Assembly (NCBI GenBank): GCA_963682025.1
Contig: OY821519.1
Span: 14,387,571 to 14,451,570, forward strand
Origin: Cordilura impudica
Taxonomy: Eukaryota > Arthropoda > Insecta > Diptera > Scathophagidae
DNA length: 64,000 bases
Direction: 5' to 3'
This document shows positions 21,440 to 33,185 of the stretch, piece by piece; positions within the stretch are counted from its first letter, which is position 1, and every line of letters begins with the position of its first letter. A program made the translations under genes and the position numbers. The notes under the pieces are model-generated. The model had not been told where the DNA came from, ran no database searches, and saw nothing but the letters and a program-made list of their open reading frames with translations.

Positions 21440-24400
21440 CATTTGAGTCCGGTCGCAGGGGAGATGTGTAAACATCTAGTAATTAAGAATTTTTTTATGA
21501 CACTTTTTTAAAATCAAACAGAAAGCGTCATATATGTATCACAATCAACTGCAGGGGCTTTGCTAATATAAAAATATTTATTATTTTAACTGGTTATTTT
21601 TCATTTTTATTTTTTCGTTTTTTCATTTTTCATTTTTCATTTTTAATTTTTAATTTTTAATTTTTAATTTTTAATTATTAATTATTAATTTTTAATTTTT
21701 AATTTTTAATTTTTAATTTTTAATTTTTAATTTTTAATTTTTAATTTTTAATTTTTAATTTTTAATTTTTAATTTTTAATTTTTAATTTTTAATTTTTAA
21801 TTTTTAATTTTTAATTTTTAATTTTTAATTTTTAATTTTTAATTTTTAATTTTTAATTTTTAATTTTTAATTTTTAATTTTTAATTTTTAATTTTTAATT
21901 TTTAATTTTTAATTTTTAATTTTTAATTTTTAATTTTTAATTTTTAATTTTTAATTTTTAATTTTTAATTTTTAATTTTTAATTTTTAATTTTTAATTTT
22001 TAATTTTTAATTTTTAATTTTTAATTTTTAATTTTTAATTTTTAATTTTAATTTTTAATTTTTAATTTTTAATTTTTAATTTTTAATTTTTAATTTTTAA
22101 TTTTTAATTTTTAATTTTTAATTTTTAATTTTTAATTTTTAATTTTTAATTTTTAATTTTTAATTTTTAATTTTTAATTTTTAATTTTTAATTTTTAATT
22201 TTTAATTTTTAATTTTTAATTTTTAATTTTTAATTTTTAATTTTTAATTTTTAATTTTTAATTTTTAATTTTTAATTTTTAATTTTTAATTTTTAATTTT
22301 TAATTTTTAATTTTTAATTTTTAATTTTTAATTTTTAATTTTTAATTTTTAATTTTTAATTTTTAATTTTTAATTTTTAATTTTTAATTTTTAATTTTTA
22401 ATTTTTAATTTTTAATTTTTAATTTTTAATTTTTAATTTTTAATTTTTAATTTTTAATTTTTAATTTTTAATTTTTAATTTTTAATTTTTAATTTTTAAT
22501 TTTTAATTTTTAATTTTTAATTTTTAATTTTTAATTTTTAATTTTTAATTTTTAATTTTTAATTTTTAATTTTTAATTTTTAATTTTTAATTTTTAATTT
22601 TTAATTTTTAATTTTTAATTTTTAATTTTTAATTTTTAATTTTTAATTTTTAATTTTTAATTTTTAATTTTTAATTTTTAATTTTTAATTTTTAATTTTT
22701 AATTTTTAATTTTTAATTTTTAATTTTTAATTTTTAATTTTTAATTTTTAATTTTTAATTTTTAATTTTTAATTTTTAATTTTTAATTTTTAATTTTTAA
22801 TTTTTAATTTTTAATTTTTAATTTTTAATTTTTAATTTTTAATTTTTAATTTTTAATTTTTAATTTTTAATTTTTAATTTTAATTTTTAATTTTTAATTT
22901 TTAATTTTTAATTTTGAATTTTGAATTTTGAATTTTTAATTTTTTATTTTTAATTTTTAATTTTTAATTTTGAATTTTGAATTTTGAATTTTTAATTTTT
23001 AATTCTTAATTTTTAATTTTTAATTTTTAATTTTTAATTTTTAATTTTTAATTTTTAATTTTTAATTTTTAATTTTTAATTTTTAATTTTTAATTTTTAA
23101 TTTTTAATTTTTAATTTTTAATTTTTATTTTTTAATTTTTAATTTTTAATTTTTAATTTTTAATTTTTAATTTTTAATTTTTAATTTTTAATTTTTAATT
23201 TTTAATTTTTAATTTTTAATTTTTAATTTTTAATTTTTAATTTTTAATTTTTAATTTTTAATTTTTAATTTTTAATTTTTAATTTTTAATTTTTAATTTT
23301 TAATTTTTAATTTTTAATTTTTAATTTTTAATTTTTAATTTTTAATTTTTAATTTTTAATTTTTAATTTTTAATTTTTAATTTTTAATTTTTAATTTTTA
23401 ATTTTTAATTTTTAATTTTTAATTTTTAATTTTTAATTTTTAATTTTTAATTTTTAATTTTTAATTTTTAATTTTTAATTTTTAATTTTTAATTTTTAAT
23501 TTTTAATTTTTAATTTTTAATTTTTAATTTTTAATTTTTAATTTTTAATTTTTAATTTTTAATTTTTAATTTTTAATTTTTAATTTTTAATTTTTAATTT
23601 TTAATTTTTAATTTTTAATTTTTAATTTTTAATTTTTAATTTTTAATTTTTAATTTTTAATTTTTAATTTTTAATTTTTAATTTTTAATTTTTAATTTTT
23701 AATTTTTAATTTTTAATTTTTAATTTTTAATTTTTAATTTTTAATTTTTAATTTTTAATTTTTAATTTTTAATTTTTAATTTTTAATTTTTAATTTTTAA
23801 TTTTTAATTTTTAATTTTTAATTTTTAATTTTTAATTTTTAATTTTTAATTTTTAATTTTTAATTTTTAATTTTTAATTTTTAATTTTTAATTTTTAATT
23901 TTTAATTTTTAATTTTTAATTTTTAATTTTTAATTTTTAATTTTTAATTTTTAATTTTTAATTTTTAATTTTTAATTTTTAATTTTTAATTTTTAATTTT
24001 TAATTTTTAATTTTTAATTTTTAAATTTTAATTTTTAATTTTAATTTTTAATTTTTAATTTTTAATTTTTAATTTTTAATTTTTAATTTTTAATTTTTAA
24101 TTTTTAATTTTTAATTTTTAATTTTTAATTTTTAATTTTTAATTTTTAATTTTTAATTTTTAATTTTTAATTTTTAATTTTTAATTTTAATTTTTAATTT
24201 TTTAATTTTTAATTTTTAATTTTTAATTTTTAATTTTTAATTTTTAATTTTTAATTTTTAATTTTTAATTTTTAATTTTTAATTTTTAATTTTTAATTTT
24301 TAATTTTTAATTTTTAATTTTTAATTTTTAATTTTTAATTTTTAATTTTTAATTTTTAATTTTTAATTTTTAATTTTTAATTTTTAATTTTTAATTTTTA

Positions 24401-27364
24401 ATTTTTAATTTTTAATTTTTAATTTTTAATTTTTAATTTTTAATTTTTAATTTTTAATTTTTAATTTTTAATTTTTAATTTTTAATTTTTAATTTTTAAT
24501 TTTTAATTTTTAATTTTTTATTTTTAATTTTTAATTTTTAATTTTGAATTTTGAATTTTGAATTTTGAATTTTTAATTTTTAATTCTTAATTTTTAATTT
24601 TTAATTTTTAATTTTTAATTTTTAATTTTTAATTTTTAATTTTTAATTTTTAATTTTTAATTTTTAATTTTTAATTTTTAATTTTTAATTTTTAATTTTT
24701 AATTTTTAATTTTTAATTTTTAATTTTTAATTTTTAATTTTTAATTTTTAATTTTTAATTTTTAATTTTTAATTTTTAATTTTTAATTTTTAATTTTTAA
24801 TTTTTAATTTTTAATTTTTAATTTTTAATTTTTAATTTTTAATTTTTAATTTTTAATTTTTAATTTTTAATTTTTAATTTTTAATTTTTAATTTTTAATT
24901 TTTAATTTTTAATTTTTAATTTTTAATTTTTAATTTTTAATTTTTAATTTTTAATTTTTAATTTTTAATTTTTAAATTTTAATTTTTAATTTTTAATTTT
25001 TAATTTTTAATTTTTAATTTTTAATTTTTAATTTTTAATTTTTAATTTTTAATTTTTAATTTTTAATTTTTAATTTTTAATTTTTAATTTTTAATTTTTA
25101 ATTTTTAATTTTTAATTTTTAATTTTTAATTTTTAATTTTTAATTTTTAATTTTTAATTTTTAATTTTTAATTTTTAATTTTAATTTTTAATTTTTTATT
25201 TTTAATTTTTAATTTTTAATTTTTAATTTGAATTTTTTAATTTTAATTTTTAATTTTTAATTTTTAATTTTTAATTTTTAATTCTTAATTTTTAATTTTT
25301 AATTTTTAATTTTTAATTTTTAATTTTTAATTTTTAATTTTTAATTTTTAATTTTTAATTTTTAATTTTTAATTTTTAATTTTTAATTTTTAATTTTTAA
25401 TTTTTAATTTTTAATTTTTAATTTTTAATTTTTAATTTTTAATTTTTAATTTTTAATTTTTAATTTTTAATTTTTAATTTTTAATTTTTAATTTTTAATT
25501 TTTAATTTTTAATTTTTAATTTTTAATTTTTAATTTTTAATTTTTAATTTTTAATTTTTAATTTTTAATTTTTAATTTTTAATTTTTAATTTTTAATTTT
25601 TAATTTTTAATTTTTAATTTTTAATTTTTAATTTTTAATTTTTAATTTTTAATTTTTAATTTTTAATTTTTAATTTTTAATTTTTAATTTTTAATTTTTA
25701 ATTTTTAATTTTTAATTTTTAATTTTTAATTTTTAAATTTTAATTTTTAATTTTTAATTTTTAATTTTTAATTTTTAATTTTTAATTTTTAATTTTTAAT
25801 TTTTAATTTTTAATTTTTAATTTTTAATTTTTAATTTTTAATTTTTAATTTTTAATTTTTAATTTTTAATTTTTAATTTTTAATTTTTAATTTTTAATTT
25901 TTAATTTTTAATTTTTAATTTTTAATTTTTAATTTTTAATTTTTAATTTTTAATTTTTAATTTTTAATTTTTAATTTTTAATTTTTAATTTTTAATTTTT
26001 AATTTTTAATTTTTAATTTTTAATTTTTAATTTTTAATTTTTAATTTTTAATTTTTAATTTTTAATTTTTAATTTTTAATTTTTAATTTTTAATTTTTAA
26101 TTTTTAATTTTTAATTTTTAATTTTTAATTTTTAATTTTTAATTTTTAAATTTTAATTTTTAAATTTTAATTTTTAATTATTAATTTTTAATTTTTAATT
26201 TTTAATTTTTAATTTTTAATTTTTAATTTTTAATTTTTAATTTTTAATTTTTAATTTTTAATTTTTAATTTTTAATTTTTAATTTTTAATTTTTAATTTT
26301 TAATTTTTAATTTTTAATTTTTAATTTTTAATTTTTTATTTTTAATTTTTAATTTGTAATTTTTAATTTTTAATTTTTAATTTTTAATTTTTTATTTTTA
26401 ATTTTTAATTTTTTATTTTTAATTTTTAATTTTTAATTTTTAATTTTTAATTTTTAATTTTTAATTTTTAATTTTTAATTTTTAATTTTTAAATTTTAAA
26501 TTTTTAATTTTTAATTTTTAATTTTTAATTTTTAATTTTTAATTTTTAATTTGTAATTTTTAATTTTTAATTTTTAATTTTTAATTTTTAATTTTTAATT
26601 TTTACTTTTTAATTTTTTATTTTTCATTTTTCTTTTTTAATTTTACATTTTGCATTTTTCATTTTTAATTTTTGATTTTTGATTTTTCATTTTTTATTTT
26701 TCTCTTTTTCATTTTTCTTTTTTAATTTTTGATTTTTCATTTTGCATTTTGCATTTTTGTTTTTCTTTTTTAATTTTTGATTTTTCATTTTTTATTTTTC
26801 TCTTTTTCATTTTTCTTTTTTAATTTTTGGTATTTCAATTTGCATTTTTTATGTTTCGTTTTTAATTTATCATTTTTAAGTTTTTATTTTTAATTTTTTT
26901 ATTTTTCATTTTTTATTTTTCATTTTTTATTTTTAATTTTTTATTTTTTATTTTTAATTTTTTATTTTTTATTTTTCATTTTTTATTTTTCTTTTTTAAT
27001 TTTTGATTTTTCATTTTGCGTTTTTCATTTTTAATTTCTGATTTTTCATTTTGCATTTTCCATTTTTAATTTTTTATTTTTCATTTGTTATTTCTCATTT
27101 TTTATTTTTCATTTTTTATTTTTTATTTTTCATTTTTCTTTTTAATTTTTCTTTTTTAATTTTTAATTTTTCATTTTTCGTTTTGCATTTTGCATTTTTC
27201 ATTTTTCATTTTCATTTTAATTTTTCATTTAACATACCATAATTTTTTCACCAATACAATCCCAAGTCACACCGATTTTGTCTTACGTCCTACATGTTAC
27301 GCTGTTTTTGTGATTGTATTGTGAAGTATAAATTTACCACCCTGCGTGTGTAGATGTTTACCAT
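21440..27364 (-). mobile_element. Satellite-bearing HINE-like element, copy C (complete, largest)
   Basis: The same element as copy B, in reverse. The terminus CATTTGAGTCCGGTCGCAGG lies at 21440 and the motif GATGTGTAAACATCTA at 21462-21477. The far arm holds CACCAATACAATC, GACAAAATCGG (read in reverse), CAGCGTAACATGT and CACGCAGGGTGG, ending GTAAACATCTA. It is 5.9 kb long, nearly all satellite, and is inserted in the 3' part of the DDE transposon relic at 20772-21439. Confidence 0.82.
21625..26610 (-). repeat. Homogeneous heptamer satellite (TTTTTAA)n inside copy C
   Basis: About 5 kb of almost pure TTTTTAA repeats (TTAAAAA on the other strand). Rare variants are clustered: TTTTGAA triplets near 22914-22990 and 24542-24570, and single-base length changes near 24024, 25205 and 26150. 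The flank at 26610-27230 keeps the mixed NNAAAAA form, so the pure array is likely an expansion of one variant. Confidence 0.95.
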
Positions 27365-27416
27365 AAAAAATTTTTTTGATTAAATTTATTTTTTTGTTAT
27401 TTTTTACAATTTCAAG

Positions 27417-28020
27417 TTATGTCGGGATTAAACAAACACCGTTTATTTGGTTTGCCCCTACATCCATTGACTTTGCATCTGTCTTTATCCTTCGAGTATT
27501 TCGGCCAATGTTGTCCTCTATTTCTACATGGTAGTTAAAGCTTCCACGTCCTTCTTTTTTTAATCCTTTTCAGGTTTGATATCAGTTTTGTCAAATCTAT
27601 TTCCTCTAGTAGTAGTCCTGTAGTCCGAATTCCCTTGTGACGTAAACACAATACTAAATTAAGAGTTGTAAAATAATTATCGAAATATATATGTATTATG
27701 GTTCTGTTCTTTGGGAATGGTTTTTGAAAGATGGAGTATAATATCAGTGTAAAAGCCTATCTTTAAGCCGGTTAAAAGTATTTCCTCTCAATGATAGATT
27801 TAAAAGTCATAAAATATGCCGTTTGAGCTGCTTAGAAATTGGTCAATTTTTTTAATTGGAATTTCAGGAGTTTGAAAAATTATGGAACTCTCTTGAACAG
27901 AACTATCAACGGAAGAATTCTCTACTAAGAATAAACTATCAACTTTAGACTTTTCTACATGAACTGTAAAATCACTTAAAGAATTATCTGCTGTACCGAT
28001 ATCCCTAACAAGCCCATAAT
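27417..28020 (-). pseudogene. piggyBac-like transposase relic
   Basis: On the minus strand, frames read NGIFYDF-like, LSKTIPKEQN, then YFDNYFTTLNLVLCLRHKGI, followed by an IRTTGLLLEE-like block and KKEGRGSFNYHVE. These follow the order in the catalytic core of piggyBac-family transposases (YFDNYFTS, KGIxATGT, GRGSxDY). After a deletion a Cys-rich end follows (DKDRCKVNGCRGK, then RCLFNPDI and stop at 27417-27419). Several stops and shifts interrupt it. TTAA-flanked ends were not located. Confidence 0.65.
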
Positions 28021-28232
28021 TTTCAATATCTATATATATCCCGTATGTTTATCTCATACGAGCCTTCTCGAGAAAGCTTTTCTAATAAAAAGTTTTCATT
28101 GCTACTAAAGCATCAAATGTCAGAAACATCTTAATCTTCGTAATTGGTTAAAATTCTTTAAATTTCAGAGTTCTTTATTTTTCTTGACATTTTTCGAAAT
28201 TAAATATGAGTGTTAGCAGAGCTAAAGACAAA
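28021..28232. other. Spacer between piggyBac relic and Tc1 element
   Basis: No motif was recognised; it may be the 5' part of the piggyBac relic. Confidence 0.3.
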
Positions 28233-28678
28233 CAGTGTTGTGTGGAACAAAAGCAATCAAATTCACTATTGACTTTCTTTGTACTTTTAGGCATGTTGAT
28301 ATGTTTCCAAAATTTTCTTTATCATTTCTTACTCTCTATTACTTTAAAAATAAAAAGGCAAAACAAAATTTGTAAACAAAAAGAACTGTTTTATTTTTTT
28401 TTTTTGTAAAAAAAAAAACTTAAAATGACACTTTTTCAGTTGTGTAAAACAAAAGAAATAACGAACACCTTGCAATGTCTCCTTTGGCAAGTTTAACGAC
28501 TTATTTTTGCATTCTCTTTTAATTTGCTTCTTGTAAATTGAGTGACAACTAGTTCCGTTGTGAAATTGTTCATATTTAAATCAAATCGTAATAACTACTC
28601 AGAAAACTTCAAGAATTGAGTAATTAAGGATTTCTTTTTTAATGGAAAGACTCAAATAGAAGCAGCTAGAAAGCATAA

Positions 28679-29146
28679 TCTATAATATTAATAGGTAAGG
28701 CAATTTCTTGTGACCGATGATTTGTTGCACAGTTTTCACCCAATTTTTACCAAACGTATCTCATTTGAAAGGTATTTCTTTTTACCTGTCCACCAGACTT
28801 ACAGATTTTAAAATTTAAATTTTTTTTTGGAGTAAAATGCGTTTAAAGTTGCTACTAACACATACATAAAATTATACAATGCTATATGTGTCTTTTTTTA
28901 AAATGTGAATGGGTTTTTGGCTTTGCTTTCTTCATACACAATAATAATTGTGTTGAATTGAAAAATAATTTTGGACATAAACCAATAACATTGAACTATA
29001 GGTTTGGACATAAACCAATAATGGCAATCGATGTTTAAAAAGTGTAGAATTGGCTAAAATTGATCAGCATACTTTAGGGGGTTTCTTGAATGAAAAAATG
29101 AAATTTCCAAGAACTGCACGCGAATTTCGAGGGCTGGGATCTGCTA
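28679..29146 (+). mobile_element. Helitron family H, long variant, copy 6
   Basis: A 468-bp copy starting TCTATAATATTAATAGG inside the Tc1 transposase N-terminus. It has the CACAATAATAATTGTG hairpin and two GGACATAAACCAATAA-like units. Its end CTGCTA runs straight into the next copy with the final G missing. Confidence 0.85.
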
Positions 29147-29513
29147 TCTATAATATTAATAGGCTACGCGATTTCTTGTAGCCAATGTTTTGTTCTACCG
29201 TTTTATCTCAATTTTGACCCATCTTTTATTATATGAAAGGTATTTCCTTTTAGCCGTTTTGCAGATTTACAGATTTTTAAATTTTTTCCTTTATTTTTAG
29301 TAAATTGCATTTAAAGTTGCTACTAACACATACATAAAATTATGCATATGCTATGTGTGTTTTATTAAATTTGTTAATGTGTTTGTTAATGAGTTTGTTA
29401 TCTTCATTCACAATAATAATAAATCATAAAAGTGTTGGTTTGTGAATTGGATAATTTGAAAAATAAAGCTGCCTAGAAATTGCACACGAATGTTGAGGGC
29501 TGGGATCTACTAT
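29147..29513 (+). mobile_element. Helitron family H, copy 7, head-to-tail with copy 6
   Basis: TCTATAATATTAATAGG begins directly after the CTGCTA of copy 6. The 3' end is diverged (ACGAATGTTGAGGGCTGG, then CTACTAT), so the hairpin is degraded. Confidence 0.8.
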
Positions 29514-30466
29514 ATTAATAAATCTATAACATTTCGCCTTACAAAAAAAAAAAACCAGCAAAATCTGTAAAAATATTGCATTCTGAGGAGCACCTTGGAA
29601 GAAAGATGATGAATAGACCGTCACAAATTATGTAAAAAAAAGACATTTAAATCATCTAAAACTATTTTAAGGCAGTTAAATTTAAATATAGATTTAAGTA
29701 CTGTTCGACGCTGAACATTAGAAGCAGGTTTCCACAGCTTCAGACCAGCAAAAAAAAAACACTGCTCACTAAGAAACCGTTGGCAAAATGGTAGAATTTA
29801 TTTGTTTCAATTCAATTTCGCTGAAATGCTTCGCATATCAATATTTGTGGGCTTTATTTTGCTCGAGCATATCAAAACTGGACTAAAAAATGGAAAACTG
29901 TTTTTTTTTTTTTTTTTAGCGATGTGTCTAAATTAAATTTATTTTAGAATGGAGATCGCTTAAAGCCACGCTACTGCAAGCCAACTGTTAAGCATGGATG
30001 GATCAACTATGATTTGGGCATGCTTCTCTAGTTTTGGCAATAGACCCTACCACGAAATCCAGGAAATGATTCACAGATTTAAATATAGAGACATTCTTGC
30101 GAATGCTATGATGCCACACTCAGAAAGGGAGATGCCTCTTCGTTGGTATTTCAACACGGCAATGCACTGGAAATTATAACCACTTTTTTTTTGCCAAAAG
30201 TCAAAATTAAAATTTTATTGTTTTGCTTTAATATAAAAAAAAAAGAACAAAGTAAACATTTGTTTTTAAATTTTTCGACAGAATTGATCTACTGTTACTT
30301 TATCAGTTGTTTTGCTTGCAATTTATAAACTTGTTATCAAATAACGATTGAGTGCAGTGAATTTTGTTATAGTTTCTAATAAATTTTTTCATAATAAAAA
30401 TTTATAGTTTTTAAAAATTAAAAAATGGAAAATAATGTCGAAGGTAAGTACTTTGAGGATATGGCA

Positions 30467-30820
30467 GCTAGATTCCAGCCCTCGAAATTCGAGTGCAAAT
30501 TCTAGAAAATTTTATTTTTTTATTAAATAAAGTCCCTAAAGGTATGGTAATGAATTATACCCAATTCGCAAATCAACACAAAAAACAATACATTTTTATT
30601 ACAAACATATTAACAAATTTAATAAACACACACATAGCATTGTATAGCAACTTTAAATGCAATTTACTCGAAATAAAGGAAAAAATTTAAAAATCTGTAA
30701 ATCTGCAAAACGGATAAAAAGAAATACCTTTCAAATAATATACGTTTGGTCAAAATCGGGATAAAACGGTAGAACAAAACATCGGTCACAAGAAATTGTC
30801 TTGCCTATTAATATTATAGA
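30467..30820 (-). mobile_element. Helitron family H, copy 8
   Basis: A 354-bp reverse copy with hairpin CTCGAAATTCGAG and end TATTATAGA at 30820 followed by T. The 3' terminus is rearranged to GCAGCTAGATTCC. Confidence 0.83.
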
Positions 30821-31303
30821 TAGTAAAATGTTGATGAACTCATCTATTCGATCGATTAAATTGGAGAAATTGAAGTGACCTTAAGATGAACTTAGAGAAT
30901 TATGAATTGGAATTTTATTTTGACTTACAAAAAAAAAAAAAAAAATGATATCAGATGATAGCCATAAAACCATTATAAGTTCTCTAGGACAATCAATTAT
31001 CTTCAGAATTTAATAAATTTCATCTGCGGATATCTGCAAACTTTAAAAAAAAAATCCTTTTTCCTTGTGCCTACTGCGTGCCAAATTCAGAGTTATTCAA
31101 TATATGGCGAGATAAACAGAACGAAGATGACAAAAGAGCTGCTATTTGTGCCCATGTCTTTTCATACATATAAAGGATCAGTCACGAATATTTTGGGTAA
31201 AATATGAATATGAAATGGCAACAAAAAGACTAAAGATCCAAATAATGAAGTTGAACCCCTAGTTCTTACTGTATATACGGCTGCTCGCAAATGAATCCAT
31301 TTA

Positions 31304-31555
31304 GATTTAGCAGTGGTTTTAAAAGAGACTGTCAGTGCTCCAACTAGAGCTGCGAAAGTACGAAAACTAATATCAAGAGCGACACCAACTAAGCTATCTG
31401 CTGATGAAGGACTAACCTTTCTTTTAGAAAACAACTTTTCAAAAGAGCAATACTGTAATATAAGATACGAAAACAATATCAGAAATTGCAATATATATCC
31501 TCTATACAAAGAACTTACATGTAGTAAATATAAATCCAGGCCAGACGGGGCATAA
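31304..31555 (+). pseudogene. Fragment of a transposon-type protein, unassigned
   Basis: The frame reads DLAVVLKETVSAPTRAAKVR, then SADEGLTFLLENNFSKEQY, CNIYPLYKEL and CSKYKSRPDG, ending in a stop at about 31555. The block 'LSKxQYxxIR ... IYPxYxxxxxxKxxCRP' is one I associate with large uncharacterised transposon proteins of insects, perhaps the same type as the fragment at 9306-9811. Both points are recollection. It lies within the candidate element at 30180-32365 and could be part of its transposase. Confidence 0.35.
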
Positions 31556-31944
31556 TAGTTACTGAGATATTAGCGAAACTGCCATTAGAAATAATACTGC
31601 AGCATACATCCGAAAGAATAATAAAAGTGCAAAAGAAAGTTAATGGCAACAAAAAAAAAAAAACGACATGTTTTTTAAATATAGTTGACGATTTGGAACT
31701 CGAAACTCAAATTTTTTAATAAAATCCTTTTTAAAACATAACTTTGTTTGTTACTTTTTTTTTAAAGTGATAAAGATAAATTTCTACTGTTATCTTTGAA
31801 AGTTAGTGTACACACTCGAAAAAAAATGTAGTAAAAAACAGTTTAGAAAACCAGATAATCTATCAAAGATTTAAAAAATCTTGAATGCGGGAACCTATAA
31901 CCCTGCAAACTTGTTTGGAACTAATTACAAGTTAATTTTTAGTC

Positions 31945-32225
31945 AACTCAGGGGGTAAAAATCTATTTCACAATACAATCACAAAAACAGCGTAAGGGAA
32001 AATCGGTGTGAGGTATATGTAAGTGTATTGGTGCAAAGATTATGATTTAAATTTAGCTGATTCAACAACCAACAGAAAGCGCCATGAATGTATACCAAAC
32101 ATCTGCAACCATCAAGTATAACAACTATAGCAGTTGCTTGCTATACATAGATGGCGCTTAGTGTTTGATTTTAATTTATGTGTAAATAGATGTTTACACA
32201 TCTCCCCTGTGATCGGACTCACATA
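31945..32225 (+). mobile_element. Compact HINE-like element without satellite (copy E)
   Basis: About 280 bp matching both arms of the satellite-bearing elements: left CAGGGGGTAAA, TATTTCACAATACAATCAC and AACAGCGTAA, then AAATCGGTGTGA and GTATTGGTG; right AGTTGCTTGCT, GTTTGATTTTAA, AGATGTTTACACATCTCCCC and GATCGGACTCACAT. No heptamer array lies between; instead there is a short unique segment with AGCGCCATGAATG and its inverted relative CATAGATGGCGCT. The extreme left end is not clear. Confidence 0.75.
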
Positions 32226-32815
32226 GTTTTTTTTTTAGTGTATGAAAAACTTTAAGGGCGCCCCCCCCCTCCCTCTTAATAGTCTTCCAGAAGTCATGTC
32301 AAAAAAAAAAAAAAAAAATCATTCAAATTGTTTGGCTGTAATTAATTGTTGCCAAAAAAAAGTGGTAAAATTTCCTATAGTGCAATGACCCGAAATATAG
32401 TTCGTAGCTGGTAAATGAATGACGCGCTGGAAATGGGATTCAAACAGGCCCTACAACCCGATATGAACCTTATTGCGGTGAACTTTTTAAAGCGTTGAGT
32501 AGCTGGTCGGAGTGGAAAAACATTCCAATCAATAATATTAACCACTTTATTCAATCCATGTCACGTAGATGCCGGGAAGTTATAAAAAACAACGAACTCT
32601 TCACTTAATATCGAATTATGTTGCTTTTGTTTTGCACAACTGAAATAGTGCCATTTTTTTTTTTTTTTGCAAAAAGAAAAGTAAAACGGTTCTTTTGGGT
32701 TACAAAATTAATTCCATCTTTTTTTTTTTCTTTTTTTTTTTGTAATAGTGAAAAATTATAAAACAAAATTTTGGAAAATCAACAACACATTCTTGCTTTT
32801 GTTTTGCACAACACT

Positions 32816-33185
32816 GTGTATCTGTACCATAGCAGCATCAAACGCAAATTTATTGTTTTGTTTGCATAATGTTTACAACCACAACCTGCCTTTGCTCTTT
32901 TAAGTATTAAAACAAACAAAATTTTCTGCAAAATTCTAAAATAAACTTTATTATAGACGTTCGCCATGTTTAAATATAATAAATATAGTCACAAGTATAT
33001 GTAATCCGTAAAAGAACAAACCTTAAAAAATTTAAGAAAAATTTAAAAAAATATTTATAAATTGTTCAAATTGTTAACTTGAACTTTTATTTAATAATAA
33101 TAAAAAAGTGTATATTTCATTAAATTACATTTAGCATAAGCTAACAAGTATTTCATTTCCATAACTAATTTAAATTTATCTGATA
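32816..33185. other. AT-rich spacer, nothing recognised
   Basis: No motif or repeat family was seen, apart from an A/T-rich tail that may be the 3' region of the LINE fragment to its right. Confidence 0.4.

Larger units (their letters stand above)
30180..32365. mobile_element. Candidate inserted element with short inverted ends
   Basis: The left side reads CCACTTTTTTTTTGCC and the right side, in reverse, CCACTTTTTTTTGGC, each flanked outside by TAA. The Tc1 transposase text breaks off at the left boundary and resumes at the right. However, the Tc1 flanks also share about 30 bp on both sides (TTTC...GCAATG...GAAAT-ATA), so recombination between two Tc1 copies is an alternative. It contains a Helitron, a transposon-type ORF fragment and the compact HINE-like element. 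Confidence 0.4.
28595..32606 (+). pseudogene. Tc1 transposase pseudogene, split by nested insertions
   Basis: Pieces in order are: VIKDFFFNGKTQIEAARKH (helix-turn-helix, to about 28678); after two Helitrons, HLGRKMMNRPSQIM, then LNLNIDLSTVRR and EAGFHSFRPAKK (29570-29760); MDGSTMIWACFSSF and FKYRDILANAMMPHSE, then MPLRWYF (29994-30150); and, after a further insertion, WSEWKNIPINNINHFIQSMS with RRCREVIKNN (about 32490-32600). This is the order of a Tc1 DD34E transposase. The frame has many stops and shifts, so no function remains. Confidence 0.75.
28233..32815 (+). mobile_element. Tc1-type transposon with IR/DR ends, carrying nested insertions
   Basis: The left end begins CAGTGTTGTG at 28233, and a related direct repeat (CAGTTGTGTAAAACAAAAG) lies about 204 bp inside at 28437. 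The right end mirrors this: GCTTTTGTTTTGCACAACTG at about 32627-32646 and GCTTTTGTTTTGCACAACACTG ending near 32815. The inner parts also match over about 100 bp as inverted repeats (28364-28465 against 32612-32715). Two transposase-binding-like repeats per end is the IR/DR layout known from Minos-, Paris- and Sleeping Beauty-like Tc1 elements. A clean TA duplication is not visible. Confidence 0.7.

Noticed and set aside
31162..31509. Minus-strand frame of 115 codons with hydrophobic stretches
   Set aside because: It is the complement of the plus-strand frame with SADEGLTFLLENNFSKEQY; the plus-strand reading looks more like a conserved protein.
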